Shown: positions 8,971-18,325 of the stretch, in pieces | How the letters are laid out: every line of letters starts with the position of its first letter | Position numbering within the stretch: the first letter of the stretch is position 1 | From: Azospirillum sp. TSA2s | Lineage (GTDB): Bacteria; Pseudomonadota; Alphaproteobacteria; Azospirillales; Azospirillaceae | NCBI RefSeq assembly: GCF_004923315.1 | Contig: NZ_CP039648.1 | Coordinates: 62,001-126,000, forward strand | Direction of reading: 5' to 3' | Length of the DNA stretch: 64,000 bases | Translations under genes and position numbers: made by a program | The notes under the pieces: model-generated | Database searches by the model: none | Seen by the model: only the letters and a program-made list of their open reading frames with translations | Told to the model about the DNA's origin: nothing

Positions 8971-11655
8971 TCAGTGGACCGACGCCTCCCGCGCCGCGGC
9001 GGCGCTCGCCACCGGCGGCAGGGCGAAGCCCAAGGGCGGGCGTTCCGGCGCCTTGAAGCCGTGCGCCCGGTCCTCCTCCACCACCACGCCGTCCAGCGCC
9101 AGCCGGCCGTCGACCACCGACAGGGTCATGGTGGTCTTGCCCTCCACCTCCTCGTCGAGCAGACGCTCGGCGATCGGGTCCTCGACAAGGCCCTGGATGG
9201 CGCGCTTCAACGGACGGGCGCCGAAGGCCGGATCCCAGCCCAGATCGCCCAGCCGCCGCTTGGCCGCCGCATCCGCCGCCAGGGTGACGCCGCGCTCGGC
9301 CAGCCGCTCGTTGACGCGGGCGAGCTGGATGTCGACGATCCGCGACATCTGGTCCCGGCCCAGCCGGCGGAAGACCAGCACGTCGTCCAGCCGGTTGAGG
9401 AACTCCGGCCGGAAGGCCTTGCGGACCGCGTCCATCACCTCCACCGTCACGCCGGCCATATCCTCGTCGTCACCGAGCGCGCTCAGCGCCTCGGCCCCCA
9501 GGTTGGAGGTCATGATGAGGATGGCATGGCGGAAATCGGCGGTCCGGCCCTGCCCGTCGGTCAGCCGCCCGTCGTCGAGCGCCTGTAGCAGGACGTTCAG
9601 CACGTCGGGATGCGCCTTCTCCACCTCGTCCAGCAGAACGACCTGATAAGGCCGGCGCCGGATGCGTTCCGCCAGCGAACCGCCATCGTCATAGCCGACA
9701 TAGCCCGGAGGCGAGCCGATCATGCGGCTGACCGCGTGCTTCTCCATGTACTCCGACATGTCGAGGCGGGTGATCGCCGTCTCATCGTCGAACAGGAAGG
9801 CGGCCAAGGCCTTGGCCAACTCGGTCTTGCCGACGCCGGTCGGTCCCAGGAACAGGAAGGAGCCGGTCGGGCGGCTGGGGTCCTTCAGGCCGGCACGGGC
9901 ACGCCGCACCGCCTTGGACACCGCACGCACCGCCTCTTTCTGGCCGACGACGCGCTCCGCCAGCTTGTCCTCCATGCCCTTCAGCCGCTGACGCTCGCCC
10001 TCCAGCATCCGTTCGACCGGAATGCCGGTCCAGCGGGTGACGACGGCGCCGATGTCCTTGGCCGTCACCTCGTCACGCTCCGTGCTGGCGCGCGATTCGG
10101 CCTCGGCCAGACGCTTCTCCAGATCGGGCACCACGCCATAGGCAAGCTCGCCGGCCTTGGCCCAGTCGCCGTCGCGCTGGGCGCGCTCCAGCTTGGTGCG
10201 GGCCTGGTCCAGCTCCTCCTTCAGGCGGCGCCCCTCGGTGCGGCGGGACTGCGAGGCGCGCCATTCCTCTTCCATCGAGGTCTGGCGGGCCTCCGCCTCG
10301 GCCAACTCGCCTTCCAGGGCGTGCAGGCGTTCCTGCGAGGCGGCGTCCGGCTCGGCCTTCAGCGCCTCGCGCTCGATCTTCAGTTGGGCGACGCGACGGT
10401 CGACGGCGTCGAGCGCCTCCGGCTTGCTGTCGATCGCCATGCGCAGGCGGCTCGCCGCCTCGTCGACGAGGTCGATCGCCTTGTCGGGCAGCCGGCGGTC
10501 GCCGATGTAGCGCGAGGACAGACTGACCGCCGCGACCACCGCCGCGTCGGCGATGCGCACGCCGTGGTGCACCTCGTACTTGCCCTTGATACCGCGCAGG
10601 ATCGACACGGCGTTGTCCACCGACGGTTCGTCCACCGTCACCGGCTGGAAGCGGCGGGCCAGCGCCGCATCCTTCTCGATGTATTTGCGGTACTCGTCCG
10701 GCGTGGTGGCGCCGACGCAGCGCAGCTCGCCGCGCGCCAGCGCGGGCTTCAGCATGTTGGCCGCGTCCATCGCCCCGTCGGTGCGGCCGGCGCCGATCAG
10801 GGTGTGCAGTTCGTCGATGAAAAGGATGATGCGGCCGTTGGCCTCCTGCACCTCCGCCAGGACCGACTTCAACCGCTCCTCGAACTCGCCGCGGAACTTG
10901 GCGCCGGCCAGCAGGGCGGTGAGGTCGAGCGCCAGGACGCGCCGGTCCTTCAGCCCTTCCGGCACGTCGCCGGAGGCCAGTCGCTGGGCCAGCCCTTCGA
11001 CCACGGCGGTCTTGCCGACGCCGGGATCGCCGATCAGCACGGGATTGTTCTTGGTGCGGCGCGCCAGCACCTGGATGGTGCGGCGGATTTCGTCGTCGCG
11101 GCCGATCACCGGATCGAGCCGGCCCTGCCGCGCCTCGTCCGTCAGGTCGCGGGTGTAGCGGGCCAGCGCCTCGCCGGAGGTGGTTTCGGTCTCGGCGTCG
11201 GCGGGATGGTCCTTGCGCTGGGCATCGGCGGCGGCGGCCAGCGCGTCGGCATCGACACCGGCACGGCGGAACAGCGCGCGCAGCGGGCCGCTCTGGCGGG
11301 CGAGGCTCTCCAGCAGCCGTTCGGCGGTGACGAAGCGGTCGCCGCCGTTGCGCGCCGAGGCGACGGCGCCCTGCAGCACGGCGGCCAGCGCCGGCGACAT
11401 GTAGAGCGGCTGCGGGCCTTCGTTGGCGCCCGGCTGGACCGGAGCGCGGGACAGTTGTTCCTCGGTCGCGGACTTCAGCAGATCGGGATCGCCGCCGGTG
11501 TCGCGCACCAGACGCGCGGCGACGCCGCTGGTGTCGTCGATCAGGGCCTTCAGCAGATGTTCGGGGAGAAGCTGTTGGTGCCGCTCGGCAAGGGCGGCGA
11601 TCTGCGCGGCCTGAATGACGCCACGCGCACGATCGGTGAATTGACCGAAGTCCAT
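8971..11655 (-). CDS. clpB: ATP-dependent disaggregase ClpB
   Basis: An AAA+ chaperone of 894 residues that, with DnaK, pulls proteins out of aggregates. It has a Clp_N double repeat (about 1-150), AAA1 with Walker A GDPGVGKT at 209-216 and an [15 protein letters not shown]alker B, then a charged coiled-coil middle domain (about 410-530) of ClpB length rather than the short ClpA/ClpC type. AAA2 follows with GPTGVGKT near 605, [26 protein letters not shown] and NRLDD. The Ala/Pro-rich tail beyond KAPERPP is longer than usual. ATG 11655 has GGAG at good spacing; an upstream ATG at 11673 is possible. A candidate sigma-32 promoter lies about 100 bp upstream. Confidence 0.97.
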   Translation of the reverse strand: MDFGQFTDRARGVIQAAQIAALAERHQQLLPEHLLKALIDDTSGVAARLVRDTGGDPDLLKSATEEQLSRAPVQPGANEGPQPLYMSPALAAVLQGAVASARNGGDRFVTAERLLESLARQSGPLRALFRRAGVDADALAAAADAQRKDHPADAETETTSGEALARYTRDLTDEARQGRLDPVIGRDDEIRRTIQVLARRTKNNPVLIGDPGVGKTAVVEGLAQRLASGDVPEGLKDRRVLALDLTALLAGAKFRGEFEERLKSVLAEVQEANGRIILFIDELHTLIGAGRTDGAMDAANMLKPALARGELRCVGATTPDEYRKYIEKDAALARRFQPVTVDEPSVDNAVSILRGIKGKYEVHHGVRIADAAVVAAVSLSSRYIGDRRLPDKAIDLVDEAASRLRMAIDSKPEALDAVDRRVAQLKIEREALKAEPDAASQERLHALEGELAEAEARQTSMEEEWRASQSRRTEGRRLKEELDQARTKLERAQRDGDWAKAGELAYGVVPDLEKRLAEAESRASTERDEVTAKDIGAVVTRWTGIPVERMLEGERQRLKGMEDKLAERVVGQKEAVRAVSKAVRRARAGLKDPSRPTGSFLFLGPTGVGKTELAKALAAFLFDDETAITRLDMSEYMEKHAVSRMIGSPPGYVGYDDGGSLAERIRRRPYQVVLLDEVEKAHPDVLNVLLQALDDGRLTDGQGRTADFRHAILIMTSNLGAEALSALGDDEDMAGVTVEVMDAVRKAFRPEFLNRLDDVLVFRRLGRDQMSRIVDIQLARVNERLAERGVTLAADAAAKRRLGDLGWDPAFGARPLKRAIQGLVEDPIAERLLDEEVEGKTTMTLSVVDGRLALDGVVVEEDRAHGFKAPERPPLGFALPPVASAAAAREASVH

Positions 11656-11752
11656 CCGGCACTCCGTTTCCATGGTCTCCCGCCCAGCCATCCGGCGCGG
11701 GACAGCGCGTCCACGATCCGCAAAATGCGCGATCGCCCGGCGCCTGATGGGT

Positions 11753-11781
11753 AAATGGTTAACGGAATTGCGGCGATCAAG
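11753..11781 (-). promoter_or_regulatory. Candidate sigma-32 (RpoH) promoter of clpB
   Basis: Read on the minus strand, CTTGAT (11776-11781) is followed after exactly 15 bp by AACCATTT (11753-11760). The enterobacterial heat-shock consensus is CTTGAA, a 13-15-bp spacer, then CCCCATNT. The match is 5/6 and 6/8. Transcription would start near 11745, giving a leader of about 90 nt before the clpB ATG. clpB is a standard RpoH target, which supports the reading. Confidence 0.5.
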
Positions 11782-11940
11782 AGGGGGAGCGGCGGTCTTC
11801 ACTTGGATGAATCAAGGGTTGAAATTCTAAACGGCCAACAGGTTCTTATCGGCCTCAGAGCCGGACCAGATCGGCCATTCAGCGACATCTTCCACAGTTT
11901 TACCATCTCACATATCCATGCTATCGGGGGCTGCCATTGT

Positions 11941-12336
11941 ATGGCGCCAAAGCCGAAATATGGTTGCATCCGGCCAGTCCATGAGACGCGCCGGCCAGAT
12001 GAGACGGACTTGAAACGTACGAGAGTTATCGTATATGATGGAGGGAAGCCGGTGGGTTGGTCGCAGGTAAAGCCGAAAGTCATTCAGGCCTTGAAGGATG
12101 GAACGTTTCAGCACGAAGCCCGGCGTGAAATCGCTACGAAGAATCTGTTGCAGATGGGTGACGTCACCGCCGATGAAATCGCCCAGGTGTTGCGGACGGC
12201 TCGCGGGACCGATCACAGAACCGACCCCCATCACAATGATCCTGGAATCGACGTCAACATCGTCACGCACAAGGGCTGGTACATCAAGTTCTACTTCGCA
12301 GACCCCGACACGATCTTTATCAGCGTTCATAAGTAA
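11941..12336 (+). CDS. Small basic protein, possible toxin of a toxin-antitoxin-like pair (MqsR/DUF4258-like)
   Basis: A protein of 131 residues from ATG 11941. An in-frame extension to 11755 crosses the clpB promoter region and was rejected. After a basic N-terminus, the C-terminal 90 residues read as helix (KVIQALKDGTFQHEARREIA), helix (GDVTADEIAQVLRTA), then paired strands (DVNIVTHKGWYIKFYF and DTIFISVHK). That order and the final strand recall MqsR and DUF4258 RNase-fold toxins, but the similarity is by eye and weak. It is followed 9 bp later by a larger gene with a Cys-based motif, the same toxin-first order as mqsRA. The surrounding sequence is less GC-rich than the neighbours, suggesting transfer. 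Function is not established. Confidence 0.5.
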   Translation: MAPKPKYGCIRPVHETRRPDETDLKRTRVIVYDGGKPVGWSQVKPKVIQALKDGTFQHEARREIATKNLLQMGDVTADEIAQVLRTARGTDHRTDPHHNDPGIDVNIVTHKGWYIKFYFADPDTIFISVHK

Positions 12337-12345
12337 GGTGCCGTC

Positions 12346-12969
12346 ATGAAGATCTACCGTGAAGGCGACAAGAGCAAGGCCGTCTGCGAACGGGACGGAT
12401 TGACGACGACCACGTTCGCCTTGCGCGATGTGCCGTTCGACGACGGCAAGGGCGTGGCGCCGAACATCCTTGTCGCCGTCTGCGACAAATGTGGTGAGGT
12501 CGTCGCCACTCCGCCGCAGTCGACTCCCGCCATCAAGGCCGCCTACGACAGGGCCTCGGTCTCCATCGAGGCCAATCTGCCATCGATCTACACGGACGCT
12601 CTCGATCTGGCCGCCTATCGCATCGACCCGAGCCTGACCACCGAGTTCCGCAAGCCGCTGCTGATGTACTACATCAACCGCTATGCCGCCGATCCTGACC
12701 TGTCGCGCCAGCTTGTGGAGAGCTTTCTGGAGACCAAGGCCCTGTTCGAGGAAACCCAGAAGATCGGGCGTGGTTCGGCAAAGCGTCGTCTGTCGATGAA
12801 GATCACCCCGACCATGTCGCGTGACTTGGAAGCGGTTGTGGCAATCACGGCGCTCAACAAGACCGATGTCATCAAATCGATGATCGGTTGCATCCACAAG
12901 GACATCATCGCCCCCGATAGACCGAAGGGCCTGAAGACGCTCAGGATGTTGGCGGCCATCGCCTCCTGA
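12346..12969 (+). CDS. Zinc-finger/RHH-like protein, possible antitoxin partner
   Basis: A protein of 207 residues starting 9 bp after the preceding gene, with AAGGTG as ribosome site, so the two are co-transcribed. The N-terminal part carries Cys14 (VCERDG) and a CDKC pair about 30 residues later (VCDKCGEV), which could form a small metal site as in YgiT/MqsA antitoxins, although one Cys of the usual four is replaced. The C-terminal part (RRLSMKITPTMSRDLEAVVA, then LNKTDVIKSMIG) has the strand-helix-helix layout of a ribbon-helix-helix DNA-binding domain. Zinc module plus DNA-binding domain is the expected architecture of an autoregulating antitoxin. The family could not be confirmed by eye, and a plain regulator is the alternative. 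Confidence 0.5.
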   Translation: MKIYREGDKSKAVCERDGLTTTTFALRDVPFDDGKGVAPNILVAVCDKCGEVVATPPQSTPAIKAAYDRASVSIEANLPSIYTDALDLAAYRIDPSLTTEFRKPLLMYYINRYAADPDLSRQLVESFLETKALFEETQKIGRGSAKRRLSMKITPTMSRDLEAVVAITALNKTDVIKSMIGCIHKDIIAPDRPKGLKTLRMLAAIAS

Positions 12970-13012
12970 ACGGCATCCTCACCCCGCTGCACCGGCCCAT
13001 GGACCGGTCATA

Positions 13013-13056
13013 TTGACACGCGATCCCCATCGCCCCTTTCATATCATCACGATATG
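13013..13056 (+). promoter_or_regulatory. Candidate promoter and LysR-type operator of the LysR gene
   Basis: A perfect TTGACA (13013-13018) is followed after 18 bp by TTTCAT (13037-13042). Overlapping the latter is a perfect inverted repeat CATATC-ATCAC-GATATG (13040-13056). It contains the T-N11-A layout (T13042 to A13054) typical of LysR-type binding sites. Its position favours autorepression of the gene starting at 13078. It also overlaps an upstream ATG at 13054, which makes that ATG an unlikely start. Confidence 0.5.
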
Positions 13057-13077
13057 GACGGCAAGGGGTCCGGTGGG

Positions 13078-13992
13078 ATGGACGTTCGGCAGCTTCGCTA
13101 TTTCCTGGGCATCATCGAGCATGGCTCGATCTCCCGTGCGGCGGAGACGTTACGGGTGGCGCAGCCGGCGCTCAGCCTGCATTTGAAGCGGATGGAAGAG
13201 GATTTCGGCTGCCAACTGGTCCTGCGCACGGCGCGCGGCGTGGTGCCGACGGAAAGCGGGCGGCGGCTGGCTCAGCGGGCGGCGGCGCTGATCGATCAGA
13301 TGGACGGGCTGCGCGACGAGGTGCGCGCGGTGGAAGCGGTGCCGGCCGGGCCGGCGACCGTCGGCATCCCGACCTCGCTCGGGCCGGTGCTGACGGTGCC
13401 GCTGGCGCTGGCGGTGCGCCGCACCCATCCGCAGATCCGGCTGAGGGTGGTGGAAGGGCTGTCCGGCCATATGCTGGAATGGGTGCTGTCGGGGCAGCTC
13501 GACCTTGCGCTGGTGTTCGGCACCAAGGAGATGGGCGGACTGGAAACCGAGCTGGTGGCGCGGGAACGGCTGCATCTGGTCGGGCCGGCCGACGACCCGC
13601 TGCTGGGCGGCCGCGGCGCGATTCCCTTCGCCGAGGCGCTGTCCCTGCCGTTGATCCTGCCCGGCCGCCCGCACGGCGTGCGCGAGGAGGTGGAGCACGC
13701 CGCCCTGCTGGCGCGGGCCGGCGTCACCGTCGCGCTGGAGATCGACGCCCTGGAGCAGATCAAGGCGCTGGTGGCGGAAGGCTGCGGCTATACCGTCCTG
13801 TCCGACCGGGTGGCGCGGCATGGCGCGGCGGCGGAGCGGCTGACCGGCCTGCCCATCGTCGATCCGCAGATCGACCGGACCATCCTGCTGGCCCATGCCG
13901 CCGGCCGGCCGATGTCGGCCGCCGCCCGCGCGACGCACGGCATCCTCGGCGGCATCCTGGCTGACCTGACGCAGGACGGCGGGTGGCGGTGA
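13078..13992 (+). CDS. LysR-family transcriptional regulator
   Basis: A regulator of 304 residues. The N-terminal winged helix-turn-helix (about 1-60) is classic: MDVRQLRYFLGIIEHGSISR, then LRVAQPALSLHLKRME and TESGRRL. The remainder is a periplasmic-binding-protein-like effector domain with the ARERLHLVGPADDPL and GCGYTVLSD segments. The pattern is close to the NAC/CysB-like group, but the inducer cannot be inferred. ATG 13078, eight codons inside the longest frame, was chosen because LysR proteins begin just before the HTH and because a perfect operator-like palindrome overlaps the earlier ATG. It converges on the OmpA-like gene with an 8-bp gap. No neighbour is an obvious target. Confidence 0.92.
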   Translation: MDVRQLRYFLGIIEHGSISRAAETLRVAQPALSLHLKRMEEDFGCQLVLRTARGVVPTESGRRLAQRAAALIDQMDGLRDEVRAVEAVPAGPATVGIPTSLGPVLTVPLALAVRRTHPQIRLRVVEGLSGHMLEWVLSGQLDLALVFGTKEMGGLETELVARERLHLVGPADDPLLGGRGAIPFAEALSLPLILPGRPHGVREEVEHAALLARAGVTVALEIDALEQIKALVAEGCGYTVLSDRVARHGAAAERLTGLPIVDPQIDRTILLAHAAGRPMSAAARATHGILGGILADLTQDGGWR

Positions 13993-14000
13993 GCCGCCAA

Positions 14001-14630
14001 TCAGGAGCCTAGGTTGACGATCTCCACCCGCCGGTTGGCGTCGCTGGCCGGGTTCGCCCGGTCGAGAAGCTGCTGGGAACCGCGGCCGACGGCGACCAGC
14101 CGGCCCGACGACACGCCGAAGGTCCGGGTCAGGTAATCGCGAACCGAGGCGGCGCGCCGCTTCGACAGGGCGAGGTTGTAGTCGGGGTTGCCGACGCCGT
14201 CGGTGTGGCCGGTCAGCTGGAAGCGGTAGGCGGCGAGATCCGGCGAGGTCAGGGCGCGGCCCAGCTCGTTCAGGATGCCGGTCGCCTTCGGCGTCAGCTC
14301 CGCCGAATTGAAGGCGAACTCCACCTGGAAGCTGATCCGCGGCGCCGCCTTCGGCTGGGGGGCGGGGCTGCCGTAGCTCGGTGCAGTTGCCGGTGCCGGG
14401 GCGGGAGCAGGAGCGGTAGTCGGCGCCGCAGTGGTGTCGCCGGTTCCCAGCGCCAGACCGCGGGTCCGCGGCTTCTCGTCGCCCTGCGGCCGGTCCGGCT
14501 TCAGCGCGCGGATGAAATCCTCCGACGTGGTCGGTGCGGCAGCCGGATCGGTGGCCAGCGCCGAACCGCTCACCGACAGCAGCAGACCCAGGCCGGCCAG
14601 CGCCGGCCGCAACATCCCGACCGCATCCAT
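14001..14630 (-). CDS. OmpA-family peptidoglycan-binding outer-membrane-associated protein
   Basis: A protein of 209 residues. The signal peptide (about 1-26, ending GSALA) is followed by a disordered Pro/Ala/Thr linker (about 65-95) and a C-terminal OmpA-like domain (about 100-207). The domain opens with FNSAELTPKATGILNELG and carries TGHTDGVGNPDYNLALSKRR, the segment whose Asp and Arg hold diaminopimelate of peptidoglycan. It ends in SDANRRVEIV. There is no beta-barrel, so it is a periplasmic, Pal-like anchor without a lipobox. It is read divergently from the Na+/H+ exchanger. Confidence 0.88.
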   Translation of the reverse strand: MDAVGMLRPALAGLGLLLSVSGSALATDPAAAPTTSEDFIRALKPDRPQGDEKPRTRGLALGTGDTTAAPTTAPAPAPAPATAPSYGSPAPQPKAAPRISFQVEFAFNSAELTPKATGILNELGRALTSPDLAAYRFQLTGHTDGVGNPDYNLALSKRRAASVRDYLTRTFGVSSGRLVAVGRGSQQLLDRANPASDANRRVEIVNLGS

Positions 14631-14870
14631 TCCCGCACCCCCGCTTCCATATCACGACCAAGCTTCGGCCATCCTAGCCAAATGCGTGTCCCGCCGCCAG
14701 CGCCGGCCCGCGGGGTTGTGACCCGGCGCCCCGATTCAGCCCGGCGGCGGGGTGGAGCCGCGCGCATCGCTGCGGACCATTTTTGCCGCAGGACCGGACG
14801 GTTCCCGGTCTTGCCCCGGCAAGAGTGCGGCGATACCGTGCAGCCCACGCCGCAGCCGTTCCGTGGAAAC

Positions 14871-17387
14871 ATGCACGATATCGTCATTCAAGTCCTGGGC
14901 GTTGCCGGGCTTCTCGCCCTCGTCAGTTTCCTGCCGCCGCTGGCCGCCCGCTTCCAGGTGCCCTACACGGTGCTACTGGCCGGCGTCGGCGTGGCGCTGG
15001 GTGCAGTGATCCAGACCTTCGCCGGCATGCCGGGCAAGGGGCCGTTCCACGACTTCCTGGCGTCTCTGGCGGAGCTGGACGTTTCCTCCGACGTGCTGCT
15101 GCACATCTTCCTGCCGATCCTGCTGTTCGAAACCGCTCTGGCGGTCGATGTGCGCCGGCTGTTCGACGATCTGGGGCCGATCCTGCTGATGGCGGTGGTG
15201 GCGGTGTTCGTCTGCACCTTCGCCGTCGGCTATGCGGTCAATCTGTTCACCCCGATGCCGCTGGTCGCCTGCCTGCTGCTGGGCTCCATCGTCGCCTCCA
15301 CCGACCCGGCGGCGGTGATCGGCATCTTCCGCGACCTGGGCGCGCCGCGCCGGCTGACCACGCTGGTGGAAGGCGAAAGCTTGCTGAACGACGCCGCGGC
15401 CATCGCCCTGTTCACGCTGCTGCTCGACATGCTGACGCGCAAGGCCACCGGCGGGGCCGGGGCGGCGGCGCTGGACTTCCTGCGCGATTTCTCCGGCGGC
15501 GTCGTCACCGGCTACATCTGCGGCCGCATCGTCTGCATGCTGGTGGAGCCGGTGCGCAACCAGCCGATGGCGGAGATCACGCTGACGGTGGCGTTGGCCT
15601 ATCTGTCCTATGTGCTGGCCGAACATTATGTCGGCGCGTCCGGCGTGGTGGCGGTGGTGGCGTCGGCGCTGGTCATCGGATCGGTCGGGCGCACCCGCAT
15701 CTCCCCCGCCACCTGGGGCGCCATGGAGCATGTCTGGCAGCAGCTGGGCTTCTGGGCCAACTCCCTGATCTTCCTGCTGACCGCCATCCTGGTGCCGCGG
15801 CTGATGGCCGACGCCGGCTGGGCGGAGGTCGGGCTGGTGCTGGTCGTCGTGCTGGCCGCCTTCGCCGCGCGCGCGGTGGTGCTGTTCGGGCTGCTGCCGA
15901 TCCTGTCCTGGGCTGGGCTGGCGCAGAAGGTCAGCAATTCCTACAAGGCGGTGATGCTGTGGGGCGGCATGCGCGGGGCGGTGTCGCTGACGCTGGCCCT
16001 GGCGGTGACCGAGAATTTCCGGGTGCCCGACCGGGTGCAGAGCTTCGTTGCGGTGATGGTCACCGGCTTCGTCTTCGTCACCCTGTTCGTCAACGGTACG
16101 ACGCTGCGCTGGCTGATCCGCCTGCTGAAGCTGGACGAGCTGACGCCGGTCGAGCGCGCCATGCGCAACCGCGCGCTGGCGCTGTCCACCGACAGCATCC
16201 GCGACCGCGTCGCCGCGGTGGCCGAGACCTATGAGGTCGACGGCGTCGTCAAGGACGTGATGGTCGCCCGTTATGAGGAGCGGCGGAAGCAGATCGACCA
16301 GGACCGCCAGGAGGAGGCTCAGCTGACCGGCGAGGACCGCGTCACCATCGGCCTCGTCATCCTGGTGAACCGCGAGGAGGAACTCTATTACGCCCACTTC
16401 TCCGAAGGGGTGGTGTCGCGCGCGGTGATGGAGATGCTGGCCGGCCGCAGCGGCCGGCTGCTCGACGCGGTCAAGAGCCAGGGGCGTAACGGCTACCGCG
16501 CCTTCGAGGAGCCCTTCATCGCCTTCTCCCCCTGGATGCGGGCGGCGAGCTGGCTGCAGCGCCGCTTCGGCATCCACCGGCCGCTGGCCCGGCGCCTGTC
16601 GATGCGGTTCGAGGTGCTGGTGGCGGTGCGCACCGTGCTGCGCGAGCTGCTGGCCTTCACCCGCGACCGGCTGGCCCGCGTGCTCGGCCAGGAGGTGGCG
16701 TTCGAGCTGGAGGGCATGCTGGTCGGCCGGCTCGGCATCGTCGAACAGGCGCTGTCGGCGCTGAAGCTGCAATATCCCGACTATGCGGTGGTGCTGCAGA
16801 GCCGCTACGTCGGCCGCGCCGCGCTGCGGCTGGAGCATGCCGAATACCGCGCCATGCACGCCGAATCGATCATCAGCCAGGAGGTGCTGACCGACCTGGA
16901 ACGCGATCTGGAACAGCGCCGCCGCGTGCTGGAACGCTTGCCGAAGCTGGATGTGCGATTCGACGTGGCCGAGTTGGTGCGCCGGGTGCCGCTGTTCGCC
17001 GGCCTGCCGTCGGAGCGGGTGGCGACCATCGCCACCCTGCTGCGCGCCCAGCTGGCGCTGCCGGGCGAGACCATCGTGCGCAAGGGTGAGCGCGGCGATG
17101 CCATGTTCTTCATCGCGTCGGGTGCCGTGGAGGTGCTGGTGCCGATGCTGGCGGAGCCGGTGAAGCTGGGCACCGGCGACTTCTTCGGCGAGATGGCCCT
17201 CTTGTCCCGCCAGCGGCGCAATGCAGACGTGCGGGCGCTGGGCTATTGCCAATTGCTGGTGTTGGATGAGAAGGATTTCCGCCGGCTGGTGCAGAAGGAC
17301 GCGGATTTGCAGTCCCACATCCAGGCGGTCGCCGAAGCGCGCCGCCAGCCGACCCAGTCGTCTTCGGCCGTTCCGGCGGTGAGCTGA
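14871..17387 (+). CDS. CPA1-type Na+/H+ exchanger with C-terminal cyclic-nucleotide-binding domain
   Basis: A protein of 838 residues. Residues about 1-420 form the multi-pass cation:proton antiporter core, with TDPAAV at 144-149 and EGESLLND at 167-174, whose Asn-Asp pair belongs to the ion site. Then follows a long cytoplasmic helical region (about 430-700). A cNMP-binding domain occupies about 705-825: LFAGLPSERVATIA, then GDFFGEMALLSRQRRNADV, matching the phosphate-binding cassette. This suggests gating by cAMP/cGMP or a relic of that fold. In bacteria similar fusions (SpNHE-like) are seen. ATG 14871 is favoured because residues upstream are arginine-rich out-of-frame sequence. The EamA gene follows 24 bp later and may be co-transcribed. 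Confidence 0.92.
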   Translation: MHDIVIQVLGVAGLLALVSFLPPLAARFQVPYTVLLAGVGVALGAVIQTFAGMPGKGPFHDFLASLAELDVSSDVLLHIFLPILLFETALAVDVRRLFDDLGPILLMAVVAVFVCTFAVGYAVNLFTPMPLVACLLLGSIVASTDPAAVIGIFRDLGAPRRLTTLVEGESLLNDAAAIALFTLLLDMLTRKATGGAGAAALDFLRDFSGGVVTGYICGRIVCMLVEPVRNQPMAEITLTVALAYLSYVLAEHYVGASGVVAVVASALVIGSVGRTRISPATWGAMEHVWQQLGFWANSLIFLLTAILVPRLMADAGWAEVGLVLVVVLAAFAARAVVLFGLLPILSWAGLAQKVSNSYKAVMLWGGMRGAVSLTLALAVTENFRVPDRVQSFVAVMVTGFVFVTLFVNGTTLRWLIRLLKLDELTPVERAMRNRALALSTDSIRDRVAAVAETYEVDGVVKDVMVARYEERRKQIDQDRQEEAQLTGEDRVTIGLVILVNREEELYYAHFSEGVVSRAVMEMLAGRSGRLLDAVKSQGRNGYRAFEEPFIAFSPWMRAASWLQRRFGIHRPLARRLSMRFEVLVAVRTVLRELLAFTRDRLARVLGQEVAFELEGMLVGRLGIVEQALSALKLQYPDYAVVLQSRYVGRAALRLEHAEYRAMHAESIISQEVLTDLERDLEQRRRVLERLPKLDVRFDVAELVRRVPLFAGLPSERVATIATLLRAQLALPGETIVRKGERGDAMFFIASGAVEVLVPMLAEPVKLGTGDFFGEMALLSRQRRNADVRALGYCQLLVLDEKDFRRLVQKDADLQSHIQAVAEARRQPTQSSSAVPAVS

Positions 17388-17411
17388 CCGGACGGGGAAG
17401 GGATTTCAAGG

Positions 17412-18293
17412 ATGAGCGGAACCGCGACGGGCGGCCAACCCTGGCTGCGCCTGATGCCGGGCCTTTTCGTGCTGCTGTGGAGCACCGGCTTCATCGGCGC
17501 GAAATACGGCCTGCCTTACGTGGAGCCGCTGACCTTCCTGCTGATCCGGCTGGGGCTGGTCGCCGTGGTGCTGGCGCTGGTGGCGCTCGTCAGCCGCGCG
17601 CCCTGGCCCAGGGACTGGCCGACCGCCGGGCGGATCGCGCTGGCCGGGCTGCTGGTCCACGGCGTCTATCTCAGCGGCATCTTCATCGCCATCTCACAGG
17701 GCCTGCCGGCCGGGGTGACCGCGCTGGTCGTCGGCATCCAGCCGCTGCTGACCGCCGCCCTGTCCGGCCCGCTGCTGGGAGAACGGGTGACCGGACGGCA
17801 ATGGGCCGGACTGCTGCTGGGCCTTGCCGGCGTCGGGCTGGTGGTGCGGGAGAAGCTGTCCATCGACGCCGCGCATCTGGTCCCGTTCGCCTATGCGCTG
17901 GTGGCGCTGGTCGGCATCACGCTGGGCACGCTGTACCAGAAGCGCCATGGCGGCGGCATGGATCTGCGCAGCGGCACCGCCATCCAATACGGCGCCACCG
18001 CGCTCGCCCTGGCCGTCGCCGCCCCGCTGACCGAGACGATGCAGGTGCAATGGACCGGGGAGTTCGTCTTCGCCCTGCTGTGGCTGTGCTTCGTGTTGTC
18101 GGTCGGCGCCATCTTCCTGCTGTTCGCCCTGATCCGCCGCGGTGCTGCGGCAAAGGTCGCCAGCCTGTTCTACCTGACCCCGCCGGTCACCGCGCTGATC
18201 GCCTGGCTCCTGTTCGGCGAGAAGCTGGGCCTCGTGGCATTGGCCGGCATGGCGGTGGCGGTCTGCGGCGTGGCGCTGGTGAACCGGAAGTAG
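17412..18293 (+). CDS. EamA/DMT-family transporter
   Basis: An inner-membrane protein of 293 residues with about ten hydrophobic helices and the two-EamA-repeat layout of the drug/metabolite transporter superfamily. The motif-bearing ends of the repeats are LLVHGVYLSGIFIAISQGLPAG-type (first half) and LIAWLLFGEKLGL (second half). Substrates of such exporters vary (amino acids, nucleosides, toxicants), and nothing here identifies one. The start has AAGG 2 nt upstream of ATG. It lies 24 bp after the exchanger gene on the same strand and is followed by a 122-bp gap before the GMC oxidoreductase. Confidence 0.88.
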   Translation: MSGTATGGQPWLRLMPGLFVLLWSTGFIGAKYGLPYVEPLTFLLIRLGLVAVVLALVALVSRAPWPRDWPTAGRIALAGLLVHGVYLSGIFIAISQGLPAGVTALVVGIQPLLTAALSGPLLGERVTGRQWAGLLLGLAGVGLVVREKLSIDAAHLVPFAYALVALVGITLGTLYQKRHGGGMDLRSGTAIQYGATALALAVAAPLTETMQVQWTGEFVFALLWLCFVLSVGAIFLLFALIRRGAAAKVASLFYLTPPVTALIAWLLFGEKLGLVALAGMAVAVCGVALVNRK

Positions 18294-18325
18294 GCGAAGG
18301 GGCCGGGTGAGCCGCCGGGCGAAGG

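Noticed and set aside
9610..11754. A 714-codon plus-strand frame across clpB
   Set aside because: It is antisense to strongly conserved ClpB motifs and shows low-complexity composition.
11755..11940. N-terminal extension of the small toxin-like protein
   Set aside because: It crosses the predicted clpB promoter, and ATG 11941 gives a compact protein.
14973..17318. A 781-codon minus-strand frame across the Na+/H+ exchanger
   Set aside because: Gln/His/Arg-rich antisense shadow; the plus-strand frame has the recognised motifs.
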